Origin: Adiantum capillus-veneris
Taxonomy: Eukaryota > Streptophyta > Polypodiopsida > Polypodiales > Pteridaceae
Direction: 5' to 3'
NCBI GenBank assembly: GCA_014529385.2
Contig: CM043943.1
Location: 153,241,092 to 153,305,091 of the forward strand
DNA length: 64,000 nt
The translations under genes were made by a program, and so were the position numbers. This document shows, piece after piece, positions 24,180-36,357 of the stretch; position 1 is the stretch's first letter, and every line of letters starts with the position of its first letter. The notes under the pieces are model-generated. The model had not been told where the DNA came from and made no database searches. It worked only from the letters and a program-made list of their open reading frames with translations.

Positions 24180-26801
24180 ACCTCTTCCAGGAATTTCACC
24201 ACCTAATAAACCTCCTTATAGAGTTTCTCAAGCTCAAAAGAGGAGATTATGCAGCAAGTGTATGAGTTAGTTGAGAAGGGCATGGTTAGGCCTAGCTCAT
24301 CTCCATTTTGTTCCCCCGTGTTATTAGTGCAAAAGAAAGACAACACATATCGTATCTGTGTTGACTATAGAGCACTAAATAGGATCACTATCAAGAATTG
24401 GTTTCCCGTTCCACGGGTAGAAGACCTATTTGATAAGCTACAAGGGTCGACCTACTTCAGTAGGATTGACCTAAAAAGTGGCTACCATCAAATAAGACTA
24501 TGTTTGGTCTTCACGAATACATTGTCATGCCTTTTGGCTTGACCAATGCACCAGCCACATTTGATTGCTTGATGGAGAAGCTATTCAGGTCTCATTGAAC
24601 CTTTACTGGAGTGTTCTTTGATGATATAATCATCGACTCTAATTCACTAGACGAACACAAGCAACACCGCCAGGTAATATTTCAAGTCTTACGAGAGAAT
24701 AAACTTTATATTAATCGAAAGAAATGTGAGTTTTTCTTACAAGAGATTCAATATTTAGGTCACATTATCTCTCAAGATGGCATCCAAATGGATCCATTGA
24801 AGCTAGAGGTAATAAAAGGATGGCCTAATCAAAGGAATCTACATGAACTAAGAATAGGTATGTGTGCATACTATAGATGCTTCATAGAAAAGTTCTCACA
24901 AATCGCGGGACCATTACATGACCTAACAAAGAAAAACATTAGGTATACATGGTTTGCCAAGGAGAACAATGCTTTCCAAAAGCTTAAAGAAAAGCTTATC
25001 TCTCAACTTGTGCTTACACTACCGGATCTCTCAAAGCCATTTGAGGTCCAATGTGACGCTTGTGGTAATTGCCTTGGAGCTGTTTTGCTCCAAGAAGGGC
25101 ATGCCATAGCCTACAAAAGTTGAAGGCTCAACCCTATTGAGCAAGCTCTAGGCATATATAAAAAGGAACTCCTCGCAGTTCTACATGCCTTAGACTCGTG
25201 GAAGCACTATTTATTGGGGACTTCTTTCATTTTGTGGACAGATCACCAAAGCCTTAAGTACTTCATGATGTAGACCAAGCTCTCCGACAAACAAATGAGG
25301 TGGGAAAATTTCCTTTTGCAATTTCATTTTCATATTGCTAACATTGTTGGCAAACATAATCAAGTAGCCGATGCACTCTCAAGATAGCCGAGAGTGAATG
25401 CGGTTTCCATAGAAACTCACAATGATCTATCTTCTATGATAGATGAGTATTCTATTGATCTCGATTTTAGAGATGTGATTTTAGCCCTTGTGCTAGGGAA
25501 GAAAGAGGAACCATTTACCTTACAAGATGATTATCTTCTCTATGGCAATAGACTATGCGTTACTAGCTCACTACATGTGAAAGTAATGTATAAATCCCAT
25601 GCTCCTCCTTATGCAGGGCATAGAGGGATTTAGTCTACCCTAAAAGGGATAGAAACATATTTCTATTGGCCTGCCATGAAAGCAAACATACAAGAATATG
25701 TTTCTAAATGTGTGGTATGCCAAAACATGAAGTTTGATAGAGGGAAGCAACCTAGATTGCTTCAACCTTTGCCAATCCCTAATTCACAATGGAAGAGCAT
25801 ATCCATGGATTTTATCTTTGGATTTCCTAAGTCTATCCATGGGAATACAGGAATATGGACGATAGTAGACAGGTTTAGCAAATAGGCTCATTTTATACCT
25901 ATCAAAAAGACTATCAAATCCCATCAAATGGCAACCCTCTTCATCTCACAAATCTTTGAGTACCATGGCTTGCTGATGTCCATAGTGTCTGATAGAGATC
26001 CTAGAATGACCAGTAATTTTGGGAAGGGTCTCTTTGAGAATTTAGGGACAAGGCTAAACTTCTCGTTGGCCTACCACCCGCAAACGGATGGCCAAAGTGA
26101 AATATCTAGCCTAACAATTATGAATCTACTAAAAGCCTACGTAAGGGAAGTAGATCAAAGGTCCCAATAGGAGAAGTACTTACCCTTAGTGGAGTATGCC
26201 TACAATAATATTGTACATACCTCCACAGGAAAAGCACCTTTTGAGGTAATTGAGGGAAGATCCAAAAGTCCCCTGCTACTTAAGGTACACGAAAAAATAT
26301 TTGTTGCATATGAGTATAGCCGAGACCTACAAGAATCTTTCCAAAAGATTAAGGATGCTATCTCTATCACACAGCAAAGGCAAAAGGCTACTGTTGTGAT
26401 AAGCACAGAAGAGCCCAAGCCTTTAAAGAAAATAATTGGGTCTTGCTTAAATTTCCCAAGGCTAGATTAAGGCACACGACGGGCAAGAATCCTACGGAAC
26501 ACCAAAAATACTATGCTAAATTAGCAAAAAGGTACTATGGTCCCTTCTATATTCTTAAACCAATCAATGAGATGGCCTATCAACTCAAGTTGCCCAATCA
26601 TTGGCTCATACACAATGCTTTCCATGTGAGACTACTAAAGCCTTACAAAGGAGAGACAAGGTATTGAGAGGCGGTAAGATTATCCGACGGTATCTTATTA
26701 AGTTTAAGAACTATCCTTTTGAAGATGCTAGATGGATGCAAGGCATACAACTAAAGGATAACCTAAACCTTGTCAATCCTTACAATGCTTCCCTAGAGTA
26801 A
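24180..26801 (+). pseudogene. Reverse transcriptase, RNase H, integrase and chromodomain of E
   Basis: The full chromovirus pol order is readable with stops and shifts. RT runs from 24249 ([11 protein letters not shown]; Phe-Phe-Asp-Asp catalytic box near 24615). RNase H is at about 25020-25390 (Gln-Cys-Asp-Ala-Cys-Gly; Trp-Thr-Asp-His-Gln). Integrase has the HHCC zinc finger at 25585-25720 and catalytic Asp, Asp, Glu near 25808, 25992 and 26098 (Met-Asp-Phe; Ser-Asp-Arg-Asp-Pro-Arg; Gly-Gln-Ser-Glu). Then come the Tyr-Tyr-Gly-Pro-Phe linker near 26530 and a C-terminal chromodomain (Arg-Arg-Tyr-Leu-Ile-Lys-Phe-Lys-Asn-Tyr-Pro near 26685). In-frame stops near 25123, 25272, 25385, 25633, 25885 and 26170 show that it is inactive. 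Confidence 0.9.
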
Positions 26802-27156
26802 GCAAATGTAAAAAAAAAATTAAATGAACAAGTTTTTTTTCTTATAAGACTCTCTTTTTCTTTAATGTGCACAAATGTTAAGAAGTATGCATGCTTAAGA
26901 TCAAGTTTGCGGAGACGACATCTTCCAAACACCAAGTAGAGCTTGTCACTCTATTATGCAAGATTGATAGAACTAATGCATAGACATGCTTGCGGCAGCT
27001 TAGGCTCTCAAGTGCCAAATAGATTAGTCATCCAGTCTAGAATGATGTCGCAGGGTAAAATAGGGATCCTCTACCCGCTAGAAAAAGGACTAATGACTAG
27101 GATTTATCTTCTCTACCCCATAGTCAAGGACGACTATGATTTCAAGAGAGAGGTAA

Positions 27157-28720
27157 TGTCATAATAACTAATATCTAATTCTCCTAAATGATTTTCTCAT
27201 GTTAAACTGATCATTTAATATGGGGAAGTACCAGGGGAGAAAAGGATAGAATATTGGTTAAGCTGGCAGACCGATCACAGTAGGGATCCAAAGCAGGGAA
27301 AATAGGGATGCAAAGAGGGGGCCATATGCAAAGGATCAATGTGCATCAATGGGCTTCAAAGATCCTAAGGTTCAGCCCATTAAGACTTCCAAAATGCTAA
27401 GGCTCCAAATTCAAAGGTAATGTTCAATGGTCAAACTCTAGGTAAATTTGGATGCTTATGTGAAGACCATAAAGTCTTCACATATCCCTAGATAGGAGGG
27501 GGCGATCCTTTCTTGTAGGGGATGAGAGAGAAACACACATACACTCTAGCAAGCTTCCTTATACAAAGGGAATAGGAGACACATGTCAGCTCGCTAGCTC
27601 AGTTTCCCCCAAGGTGCATTTAAATCCTATTGGATGGCCATAGAGGTGGACAATGAGAATTAGGCTAGAATAAACCTAGTTTAGTTCATTTAAAAAACAC
27701 TTGATAAAAGAACCAATAGAAATTAAGCTCTCTAGAAGATTATTGGACAGTCTCCCAAGGGGTCCAATGAGCATTTAGCAGCCCAATGGCTTGCCTGGTT
27801 CCTATTGGCCAGAAGACTACGGGGTCCAATGAGAGTTTAATTGCATTATTCAATTACCTAAAGCTCTCACAAAAGGGGAAAGGGGGACACATGTCACAAG
27901 GCTATCACTTATGCTTCTTAATTATCATTCACTAAGCTTTGCAGGATCCAATGGGATGCCAGCATGAGTAGAAATCAAGAGGGGTCGACCTAGAGAGAGA
28001 GGGGGTTGATTTTGGCAAGGCATTATCACACACACACTCACACAAGCTCATGTGTGAAGTAAAGAAGACTCTATCTCTCCTTCTCAAGCTTTAATGGAAA
28101 GCTCATCATCTACTCCAAGCTTGTGAGAAGGGAGGCCTACACCAACAACTCTTGGCTTTGTCATGAAAATTCAACTAAGAGCCAAGCTCCAATGCATGCT
28201 CATCTCCTCTACCATGCTAATTACTAAGCTATGCTAATGTATTATGAGTGATTATGTGAGGAGATATACTTCTTTCTCGTAAGAATACTCCTTCTTCCTC
28301 TCAATCTACTCTCATACCCCGCTAGCTCTCACCATCTTTGAAGGTGTGTGAGGTCTTGGGTCTAAGTCCGTGAGGGAATTGATGTTGTGTTTTATAAGTG
28401 TGAGCTTGGTGCTTGAAGCTTCCATCTTCATTGCAACAGCAAGCTATTGAAGGAACACAAAGTATTGTATTGTAAAATGTCTCCCTTGATGGGGGAAACC
28501 TATAATACAAAGCCTTTTGGAGGGGGGACTGGCTCCATGTAAATCCAATCCTCAACTATTGTCGATATCTTAATTTCTCTCTTTTCGAAGTATTGTTCAT
28601 GCCTATCTAACTAGGTGTTATGCTTTTGTTGCTCTCTCCATCCAAGCACTCTTGCTATGCTCATTTAGGAATCTATTCTAATGAAATGCTCACTATGTCT
28701 ATGTTATTTTTCGCTACACA
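27157..28720 (+). repeat. Probable 3' LTR of chromovirus E
   Basis: A tract TTTCAAGAGAGAGGTAA is followed by TGTCATAATAACTAAT at 27157. This is the same arrangement as element A's tract and LTR start (TTTCAAGAGGGGGGTA then TGTCACC). About 355 bp separate the chromodomain stop from the LTR. The right end is uncertain; CTACACACA near 28730 is one candidate. No 5' LTR is present for comparison. Confidence 0.55.
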
Positions 28721-28739
28721 CAAGTTACTAGACCATTAA

Positions 28740-29440
28740 ATGTTACATAGTATCCCTAATAACTAACAACACAAAGTCAAGAAAAAAAATCATTTTACAA
28801 AAATAGGACTCATTTTTATTATAAATGTATTATGTCCAATATTGCTCTATTCCTTTAATAAAAATAGTCAATTTGTAGCTTAGGTCTAAACCCAAGCATC
28901 CAATACCAATTGGCTATAGAAACATGCATTCCAAAGAGATTGAGATGGCCACAATGTGGAAGCCTTTTTTTTAATAATTTTTAGACTTTGTAGTTATGTC
29001 TAGAATTGCCATAAGAAAACATGTTTGGATGTTTTTTATGCTTTGTGGGGTGTTAGTATGAAGGTGAATTACCAAGTTGTATCAATATAAATCATATATA
29101 CAAGTATATATGGGTGGAGTCATGCAAACACCAATGATAGGTATGTAGAATACAAAAAATGCAACTTTTTTATACTTAATCGTATGGACAATCAAAAATA
29201 GCAACCTTATATTTACATCAGGAACCCATTGAAGTCAACGAGAAAAACAGATCAGTTGCATGAAAAATTCTCTATGTGGTGTAGCATGGGGTTAATTGTG
29301 AAAAATTATTGTTTATAGTCAAATACGTCATGACCTAGGAATCAAGAAATATGCATGATACTTAATTTTCCCATGTAGATCGGGTTCTTAGCATCAAGCT
29401 AATGTAAGGACACTTGAAACCTCACACATATACAAGGAGT
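28740..29440. other. AT-rich non-coding stretch
   Basis: Nothing recognised. It lies between the LTR of E and the D-type gag, where D's missing pol would be expected if both D parts belong to one element. Confidence 0.35.
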
Positions 29441-31289
29441 ATAGAATTTATTTCCAAAACCATAAAAGGACACTTTTATGTCCAATTACATTACCAAACT
29501 AGTGTCAACAATAGGTCTTATGGTCATCAGTTCATTCCCAAATGCTTGCAAGCTAGCAGAATTTGGTTCAACAGATGCTCTTCCTCTTGCAATCATTAAA
29601 TTGTCTTCCAATTGGATTGCATTGGTGGTGGTGACTGCTTCCCAAGTAGTGATATCTCTAATGAATAGGCCATTATAGATATCCTCATGTTGTAGTCATT
29701 TAATGAATCTATTGAGCAATTGCTTATTGTTGAAATGCTCATTTGGAGTAAAATGAGAATTTAGATTCTTTAAGCGACTAATAAATTCTCACTCTTTTTC
29801 CTTCCTCCCGTTGGGCTTTTTAGAGCTAAGATGCTACACGCCAAATCACTCCCTCTCGTATGTACTCTTTCAAGAAAAAATTCTTAAGAGTAGGGTACTG
29901 TGTGTGCTCTTTAGCCCTTAAGTTCCTAAAGCAATCCCCAACCTTCCCATTCAGAGTCAAGCTTGAAGCCTTGCACTTATGTAGTTAATTGTGCTCCTCC
30001 AAGAAATCGCATATATTTTCAAATACCTCAATATGCTTTCTAACATCTCCATCTCCACACTGAATTTTTTTGTGGGCTTGGCCATTTTTACTAACTTGCT
30101 TCTAGGCTCTCTATTAGGTGTGCTACCTATATTTTCTACAATAGCTTTAACAAATGTTGCCAAGTCACCCAATTGAGCAGGTGTAGTGGGAAGAGCTGCT
30201 CCCGGGACTACATGGGGAATGGAGGGTGGCATTAGTCTTGGCATACGTACAATCCTTGAGTCCCATGCTTGGCACACCATTGTGCCATGTGGTGGCCCAA
30301 AGCTCATAGGTGTGGCCCTAGGCATAGCATATGCAGGATGTGACATGTTAATGTTAATTGGCATGGCTGCACTAGAAGAAGGGTTTGGATAGTGTGGTTG
30401 TGAAGCATAAGCTGTCGAACAATTGTGGGTGCAGGAGTTACATGAGCATGAGCAGCAAATGGTACATACAACTAATGCACACTTGTAGGTATTGAGGTAG
30501 GCACTATGATACTATGTAATGATGTAGTACTAACCACCAAGGTCAAGGATACACCTTCTGTCATGCTCATTATCAGAGTAGGTGGGACTCCAAGAGAAAG
30601 TTGAGTTAAATCTAGGAAACTAAAGGTACTGCTTGTGGGCTCAAATTGTGTTGAGACTCCAGGAGACACAATATATGAAGGATCCATGGGACTCATCAAA
30701 GGAGTCTCCATTTGTGATAGGGTCGGTTGTTTAGCCTTGCTTGTATCCAAAAATCTCATAAGACCCGTTGAAAGACATGTTAATCCCCTTGTTTTGACTT
30801 TCCAACTCGATAACCTATGGATGACATCACAAACTCTCTATTGCTGCTCCTCCAAGCTGGTAGCGCCCGATGTGGATTGTACAACATGTAACCAACCCAC
30901 ATGGTATGTGCGGCTCATCTATAGGTTGGTTAAAGTCTCCGTTTGTATATCATACTCTCAATTTTCATTGAGAAATACCCCATCTAGGATTGATGTGTTG
31001 GGGTGTCCTTCAAAGCCGATGCAATGTGCTCCCTATGGTCTAGAAATCACAGTGGCTCAAGTAGTACATGTGATACCATAGGGACCTTTGTCTTTAGGGC
31101 TTGGCATTGTTCTACCTTGTGTAAGCTTTCAATTTCCTTTTCCCTAGCTGCAAGGATATAGTGTTTGACCTCTTGCACTTTGGCAAGACTCCTATCATCA
31201 AGTAATAGAACTTCAAAAGGGTATAGCTCTAAAGGGCCAGTAAGTGTCGTGGGGGTGGAATATTCACATGGACAGTGTGGGGTTAACAT
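29440..31289 (-). pseudogene. Ty3/gypsy gag, D type (decayed)
   Basis: The minus strand opens near 31289 with an 80-codon frame containing a charged helical segment (Glu-Val-Lys-His-Tyr-Ile-Leu-Ala-Ala-Arg-Glu-Lys-Glu). A Pro/Thr/Ser-rich middle follows (30472-30759 and 29957-30364). Then comes the Gag core with Phe-Thr-Pro-Asn-Glu-His-Phe-Asn-Asn and Thr-Thr-Trp-Glu-Ala-Val-Thr-Thr near 29640-29750. This layout suits the Gag of the D element whose integrase lies at 21.1-21.9 kb, but identity of the two pieces is inferred from orientation and the shared LTR-like repeats. Protease, RT and RNase H are missing. Confidence 0.55.
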
Positions 31290-31504
31290 GAGATGTGAAA
31301 GGTGAATTTACTTTCCCACCCCCTCCATTTACTTTGATAGCCGCATGTTCAAAGAAAGTGGCTCTACTAAAGGTCTCTTTTAAGTGATTGAACATGCTAG
31401 ATCCAAGATGGGGGCCAAGGCATGCATGTATTGACTTGAACTCTCAAGGTTTTGGTAGGATACCCCTCCATGACGTTGTAGTCAGAGGAAGAGTCACTAG
31501 TCGT

Positions 31505-31722
31505 GTTGGGGTATAGGTGCATGTGCCTTGTCCAAACGCCCAGGCTATGGGCGCCCGTCCACTGACTCCTTATTCTTGTGTACATATATACAAAGAATAA
31601 GGGATAGCTCATTAGGTGAGGTTGACTCCACCCACACACTCTCTCCCTCTCCTTCTCCCCTACGTGCACCCACACACTGCATCGACATCCTCACACATGC
31701 ACTCTTCGATTGGTATCAAAGC
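31505..31722 (+). other. Possible short LTR end and primer-binding site
   Basis: TGGTATCAAAGC at 31711-31722 is close to the standard plant primer-binding site TGGTATCAGAGC for initiator tRNA-Met. Upstream, TGTTGGGGTATAGG at 31505 could be an LTR start, giving an LTR of about 200 bp with a TACATATATACAAAG box. The expected CA end is nine bases from the primer site, so the call is weak. Confidence 0.35.
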
Positions 31723-32606
31723 TTTGGTGATGGCAATCAACGAGCACGCGACGGCTTCTTGGCAATCGATTCAAAAGTGATGGAGCTTTCCAGCTATGGT
31801 AGAGCTCAGAGCTCAAATGTGAACTTGGCGGTGGTAGATCTACGGAGCCGCATCGGAGTGAATTGCGGATCTCCGCATATCGACGCACGCAACCCCTCTT
31901 GAAATTTTGGGGATCTTGAGGATTCTTAGATAATCGAGCAGAAAAGAGATCTCTGTGCAAAGCTTGTATGTTTTTTGAAGCAATCGGGCAACGAGTGCAG
32001 AGATTGTGAGCTATGCAAAGCAAAGTTTTTTGAAAGCTTGAAGGGAATGCAAGCTTGTGAGATTGGGGGAATCTGCACGACAAATCGGGCAGCAACTACA
32101 GAATCGAGATTCAAAAGCCGAGGGGCAAATTTGCATAGCTTGAAGGTATTCTAAGCAATCAAGGCTTGGAGAATTGAGGAAGCCTTGGACAAGCAGCACC
32201 GTAGTGAGCTTGGCAAAATAGAGCTTGATGTCGGGCAGCAGCACATCAAATGCCAGCAAGAAATTGTCAGGCAGCCAGTATCAAGCAAGGCAAAAAGGGC
32301 TTGCAAAAAGGCCACCAGTATCAAGCAAGGCAAAAGGGCTTGCAAACCTTGCGAGCCTAGAGAGCTTGAAATCTAGCAAATTGTGCAGCCGATCGTGAGT
32401 AGTAGAGAATCAATCGATAGCCCTACAGGGAATCACAAGGCAATTGATAGCAAATTGCATTGTCGCAGCGCTGGCAAATTGAAGCTCGAGCAGCAACGGA
32501 GGTGGAGTTTGGAAATGTGTGGTGGTGTCACACACATACATAGACTCTGCCATCGATAGATAGAGCACAAAAAATTTGAAAAAAAACATAATCCTCTCCA
32601 AGGGTG
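31723..32606. other. Unrecognised stretch after the primer-like site
   Basis: A possible ATG at 31730 is followed by broken frames. The phrase AGTATCAAGCAAGGCAAAA.GGGCTTGCAAA is repeated in tandem at about 32277 and 32316. No family recognised. Confidence 0.35.
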
Positions 32607-32608
32607 TG

Positions 32609-32641
<33 letters not shown>

Positions 32642-32883
32642 CAAGCAAGAAGATAATGTGAGAGAGGAGGAAAGCAAGAGCAATGTGAGTACATTTGAGA
32701 ATAAACAAAAACTAGGTTACAAGCCACTTATGTGGGTCGTCCCATTCACATATGGGTGCCCACATTCTACTGATAGTCAAAACATGTTATCTCACTCTAT
32801 TGAATCTGATATGTGCCTATCATCGGTGATCACCCCATAATCTCGATACAAATAAATAATAAGAATGGCGCTTAAAATTAACA
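32607..32883 (-). repeat. D-family LTR-like repeat (second copy)
   Basis: Diverged direct copy of 18162-18459. Both contain a GCAAGCAAGAAGATAA phrase, the words 'tttgagaataa.caaaaacta' and the terminal 'aataataagaatg.cgcttaaa.ttaaca', so on the minus strand it starts TGTTAAT at 32883. A (CA)n run of about 34 bp marks the other end. If D is one element, this is its 5' LTR. No primer-binding site was found next to it. Confidence 0.5.
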
Positions 32884-33019
32884 TGAAGTTAGCACATCTT
32901 GACTAGGCAACCTATAGTTTTATCTCCCTTTTAAAGCTAGCAAAGTTCTCAGAAGCTCCATGAAAGCAATGGTTTTAAATTTACACTTTTGGCTATTTCA
33001 TTGCTCATCACTTCTATCA

Positions 33020-34210
33020 ATCTTCATTGGTACTCTCTCATCTTCTTTAGATGGCTTATTTATCTACACTCAATCTTATTTCTTCTTGTAATGTTGAACC
33101 ACTGTATCATAACAAGAAGTGGAAGGAAATTACTAAATTGATTGATTAAGGCACCAAACCCATATTCACACTTGTGTGTGTGTGGTATATGTGGACAGAA
33201 CCATCTCATTGGTACCTATCAAGCGACTACAAACTCAAGTCTTTGGTGTGAAATATGTAGAAAATGGGGCAACCATACCACCATTGACAACCACCTTGAA
33301 GCAACATTTCTAATGGATCCTATTTCTTCTCAAATTGTTAATGACCAAGCAAGTAGGATGACCCCTCTAGCAAGGGGAAACACTAGAGAAAGGTTTAATC
33401 CTATACTAAAGACACAATCACCCTTTTTAGGTTCACGTGTAGGATGACCCCTCTATCAAGAAGGATGATCCCTCTAGCATTAACGGGAAACTAGCCAAGA
33501 GTAAAAAGACAATGTGTGGAGCATGGGATGACACACCTTACAATGGATTTACCAAACAAGCTAGCAGAGTCATCAAATGATCCAACGGCAAGAAAACGGT
33601 TGATAGAGATAATTTCATATCCGTCTTCATCAAAAGAGAGGATGTTAATTTGCTAAATATTTTCAAAATAAACCTTCAATAGCTTAATCACTATAAACAA
33701 GTTGATGACCTTCTAGAACCTACAAGGATTTCTATTGAGAGTTGAATAGCAACAAAAAATAACTACCAAGTAAGCTTCAGGGATATCTTTGTGCTTTAGA
33801 AGAGAATGCAACAATTGATCTCAATAGACAATCGATCCATTAGAGCCAACCATGCTAGAAGGACATTCACATGTATTAAGGTTCTTAAAATTCCATGGTA
33901 GAAGGACCTTCACCTACTAAGGTGCTTTAAATTCCATGATGCTATAGAAAGTAGGAGACAATATCATATAGCATAGAAGAAAATGCAAGGAGATAGTAGT
34001 TCATGATATGGAAGATGAGGAATTCAAGGCGGTAGTAAGAGCCAACTTTACTATAGATACCCCCTTGCATGAGCCTAAGGGATTAAATGAAGAACTAGCT
34101 ACCAATTTATGGGAAGATGTGCAAGGAGGGAAAGATGAGGTTCATCCTCCCCTATCAACAATTGCTTTATCTCCAAACCTAGGAGAAAAAGAGGAAATAG
34201 ATGGATGACT
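33020..34210 (+). mobile_element. Gypsy-type gag/zinc-knuckle remnant
   Basis: The frame at 33142-33447 contains paired Cys clusters (Cys-X-Cys-Gly-Ile-Cys-Gly-X2-His and Cys-Glu-Ile-Cys-Arg-Lys-Trp-Gly-X-His), a double knuckle style seen in some plant gypsy Gags. Downstream frames to 34210 are short and broken. No LTR is attached. Confidence 0.45.
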
Positions 34211-34438
34211 ATGGGGCACGAATGTTTCTTTTGGAGGGCCCTCCAAAAGTTCATTTAGAGGCCAAGAGTCTTAAATGGAGATATATAGAGATCTTTGACA
34301 AAATGCAAAACCCGTTTGCTTTTTGTCATCCCTTCTAAACCCAATCTAACACTTAACACACGAAACTTTTTCATACTACTTTCCTCAAGTGAATAAACAA
34401 GGGATCTCATCAAGTATATTGAGTGCAAAAAGATCCAC

Positions 34439-34445
<7 letters not shown>

Positions 34446-34494
<49 letters not shown>
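34446..34494. repeat. (CT)n(CA)n compound microsatellite
   Basis: About 14 CT units run straight into about 11 CA units. Confidence 0.95.
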
Positions 34495-34495
<1 letters not shown>

Positions 34496-34741
34496 ATGAA
34501 ATGGCTCTAGTGATGTTACATGGTATCTAAGATGAAGTTATGGATTTCCAATGAATGGGTAGGCTTTTTTGTATGGGTTTGTGAGAACTAGCTGCATCTT
34601 GGATTAAAAGTGTGCACATATTTCAACCCAATGTTGGATATAAGCCTTAGAAATTGTCTAGCAAAAGAATAAACCATATACTAAATGATTGTAAGCCCCA
34701 TTAAAGCATTAATAGATGGTACATACTCTAGTCCATGTATT

Positions 34742-34883
34742 TGTTAGGCATGGGAACCATCCCTATGCTAGCATCCTAGACGAGACCTAAGCTTGAGGTC
34801 AACATCCTATGACATAGTCTATGAGGTCATATTTGCATTGCATCTTGGCTATTGAGTTATTTTGTTCCACTTCTATCTTGCGT

Positions 34884-34928
<45 letters not shown>

Positions 34929-35092
34929 CTATATATATATATATATATATATAATCATAATCATAATTATAATTATATGATTAGGATTTTATTAAGATCA
35001 TAATTACTCGTAAGCCTATTTTCTTGCTTCATTAAAATCCGAGAGATTTATTCATCTCATTTTAAAGTCTTTATCTCTTTATCCATTACAAA
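34742..35092 (+). repeat. LTR 1 of non-coding family F (partial)
   Basis: Starts TGTTAGGCATGGGAACCATCC and shares 'atgctagcatcct', a Tyr-rich-looking CTTCTATCTTG and a (CT)n(TA)n tract at 34886-34954 with the other F LTRs. It ends near TTATCCATTACA. Compared with the central LTR it lacks the last part before the TTGGTGCC site. Confidence 0.65.
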
Positions 35093-35911
35093 GATAATTT
35101 TAGAAGATGGATCAAGAGATGGTGTTGCAAAAATATTTCAAAGCTTGTGCTTTTGACAAGCCACAATCAAGGCTTCATCATCGTAGTTTTGACCAAGGAG
35201 GGAGAAAACAACATGGATGGAATATTCTTCAAAGCTTGGACTATTTAAGCGTGTATCTCAAGCAATCTGATTTCTATCATTTCTTGAGCTTTCTAGAAGC
35301 TCACTAGAAGTTTCAAAATCTCATTAAAAATTAAACTTTTATGCATTTGTGAATAATTGCAAAGATTTTTCTTACATGGTTTTCTTGTGACCTGTAATTA
35401 TGCACATAATGGGGTTGAAACAATGTCCATGCTCTTCAAGCATGTGATAGACTACCCATGCATTTTTCCTCAACATATGTATAAGGTAACCTAAAAGAGA
35501 CCACTTTTTGGCTTTTTGTTAAGGAGGATTGAATGGCCTCTAAGTCATCCAAAGGATATGTCTAGCCTTTGAAAATTGGAACACGTGCCTTTGGGTCAAA
35601 GTATTTTTTGTTTCAACCTCTCAAGTCATTCATAGTTGGTTTATATGTAGTCATGGTGCATCATCACCTCTGAGTCTATCAGACTTGGGTTAGATTCCAT
35701 GTTGGCTTTCCATCACCTCTGAACATTGTAACACATGCCTTTGAGCCAAACTTGTTCTTGTTCAGCCTCTCGAGTTATTCATAGTTGGTTTACATGTAGT
35801 CATGCTAGTACATCATCACCTCTGAGTGTATCAGAATTGGGTTAGAGTCCATGTTGGCTTTCCATCCATTCTACATGAATCAAAACTACTTTTTGGAGCT
35901 AAAGGAGGGAA
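35093..35911 (+). mobile_element. Internal region 1 of family F
   Basis: Non-coding. It is collinear with 37411-38238. Both begin with GATCAAGAGATGGTG, contain CCTCAACATATG.ATAAGGTAACC, hold two tandem copies of a unit of about 140-190 bp ('gagtcattcatagttggttta..catcacctctgagt'), and end in a purine tract (AAAGGAGGGAA, 35899-35911). No gag or pol domain is present, so it is a non-autonomous LTR derivative. Confidence 0.65.
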
Positions 35912-36307
35912 TGTTAGGTGTGGAAATCATCCCTATGCTAGCATCCTAAACGTCACCTAAGCTATGATGTCAAGAACATTGTATAATACATTCTTTGAGG
36001 TCATATTTGCATTGCATTTTGGCTATAAAGCCACCTCTTGTACATTCTCATTGTTCCGGTTAGTAGAGATTGAGTTATTGTGTTCCACTTCTATCTTGTG
36101 GAAGTGAAAGGAGGGAATGTTAGGTGTGGGAATCATCCCTATGCTAGCATCCTAAACCTCACTTAAGCTATGATGTCAACATTGTTTAACATTGTCTATG
36201 AGGTCATATTTGCGTTGCATTTTGGCTATAAAGCCACCTCTTGTACATTCTCATTGTTCCGGTTAGTAGAGACTGAGTTATTATGTTCCACTTCTATCTT
36301 GTGTAAT

Positions 36308-36357
<50 letters not shown>

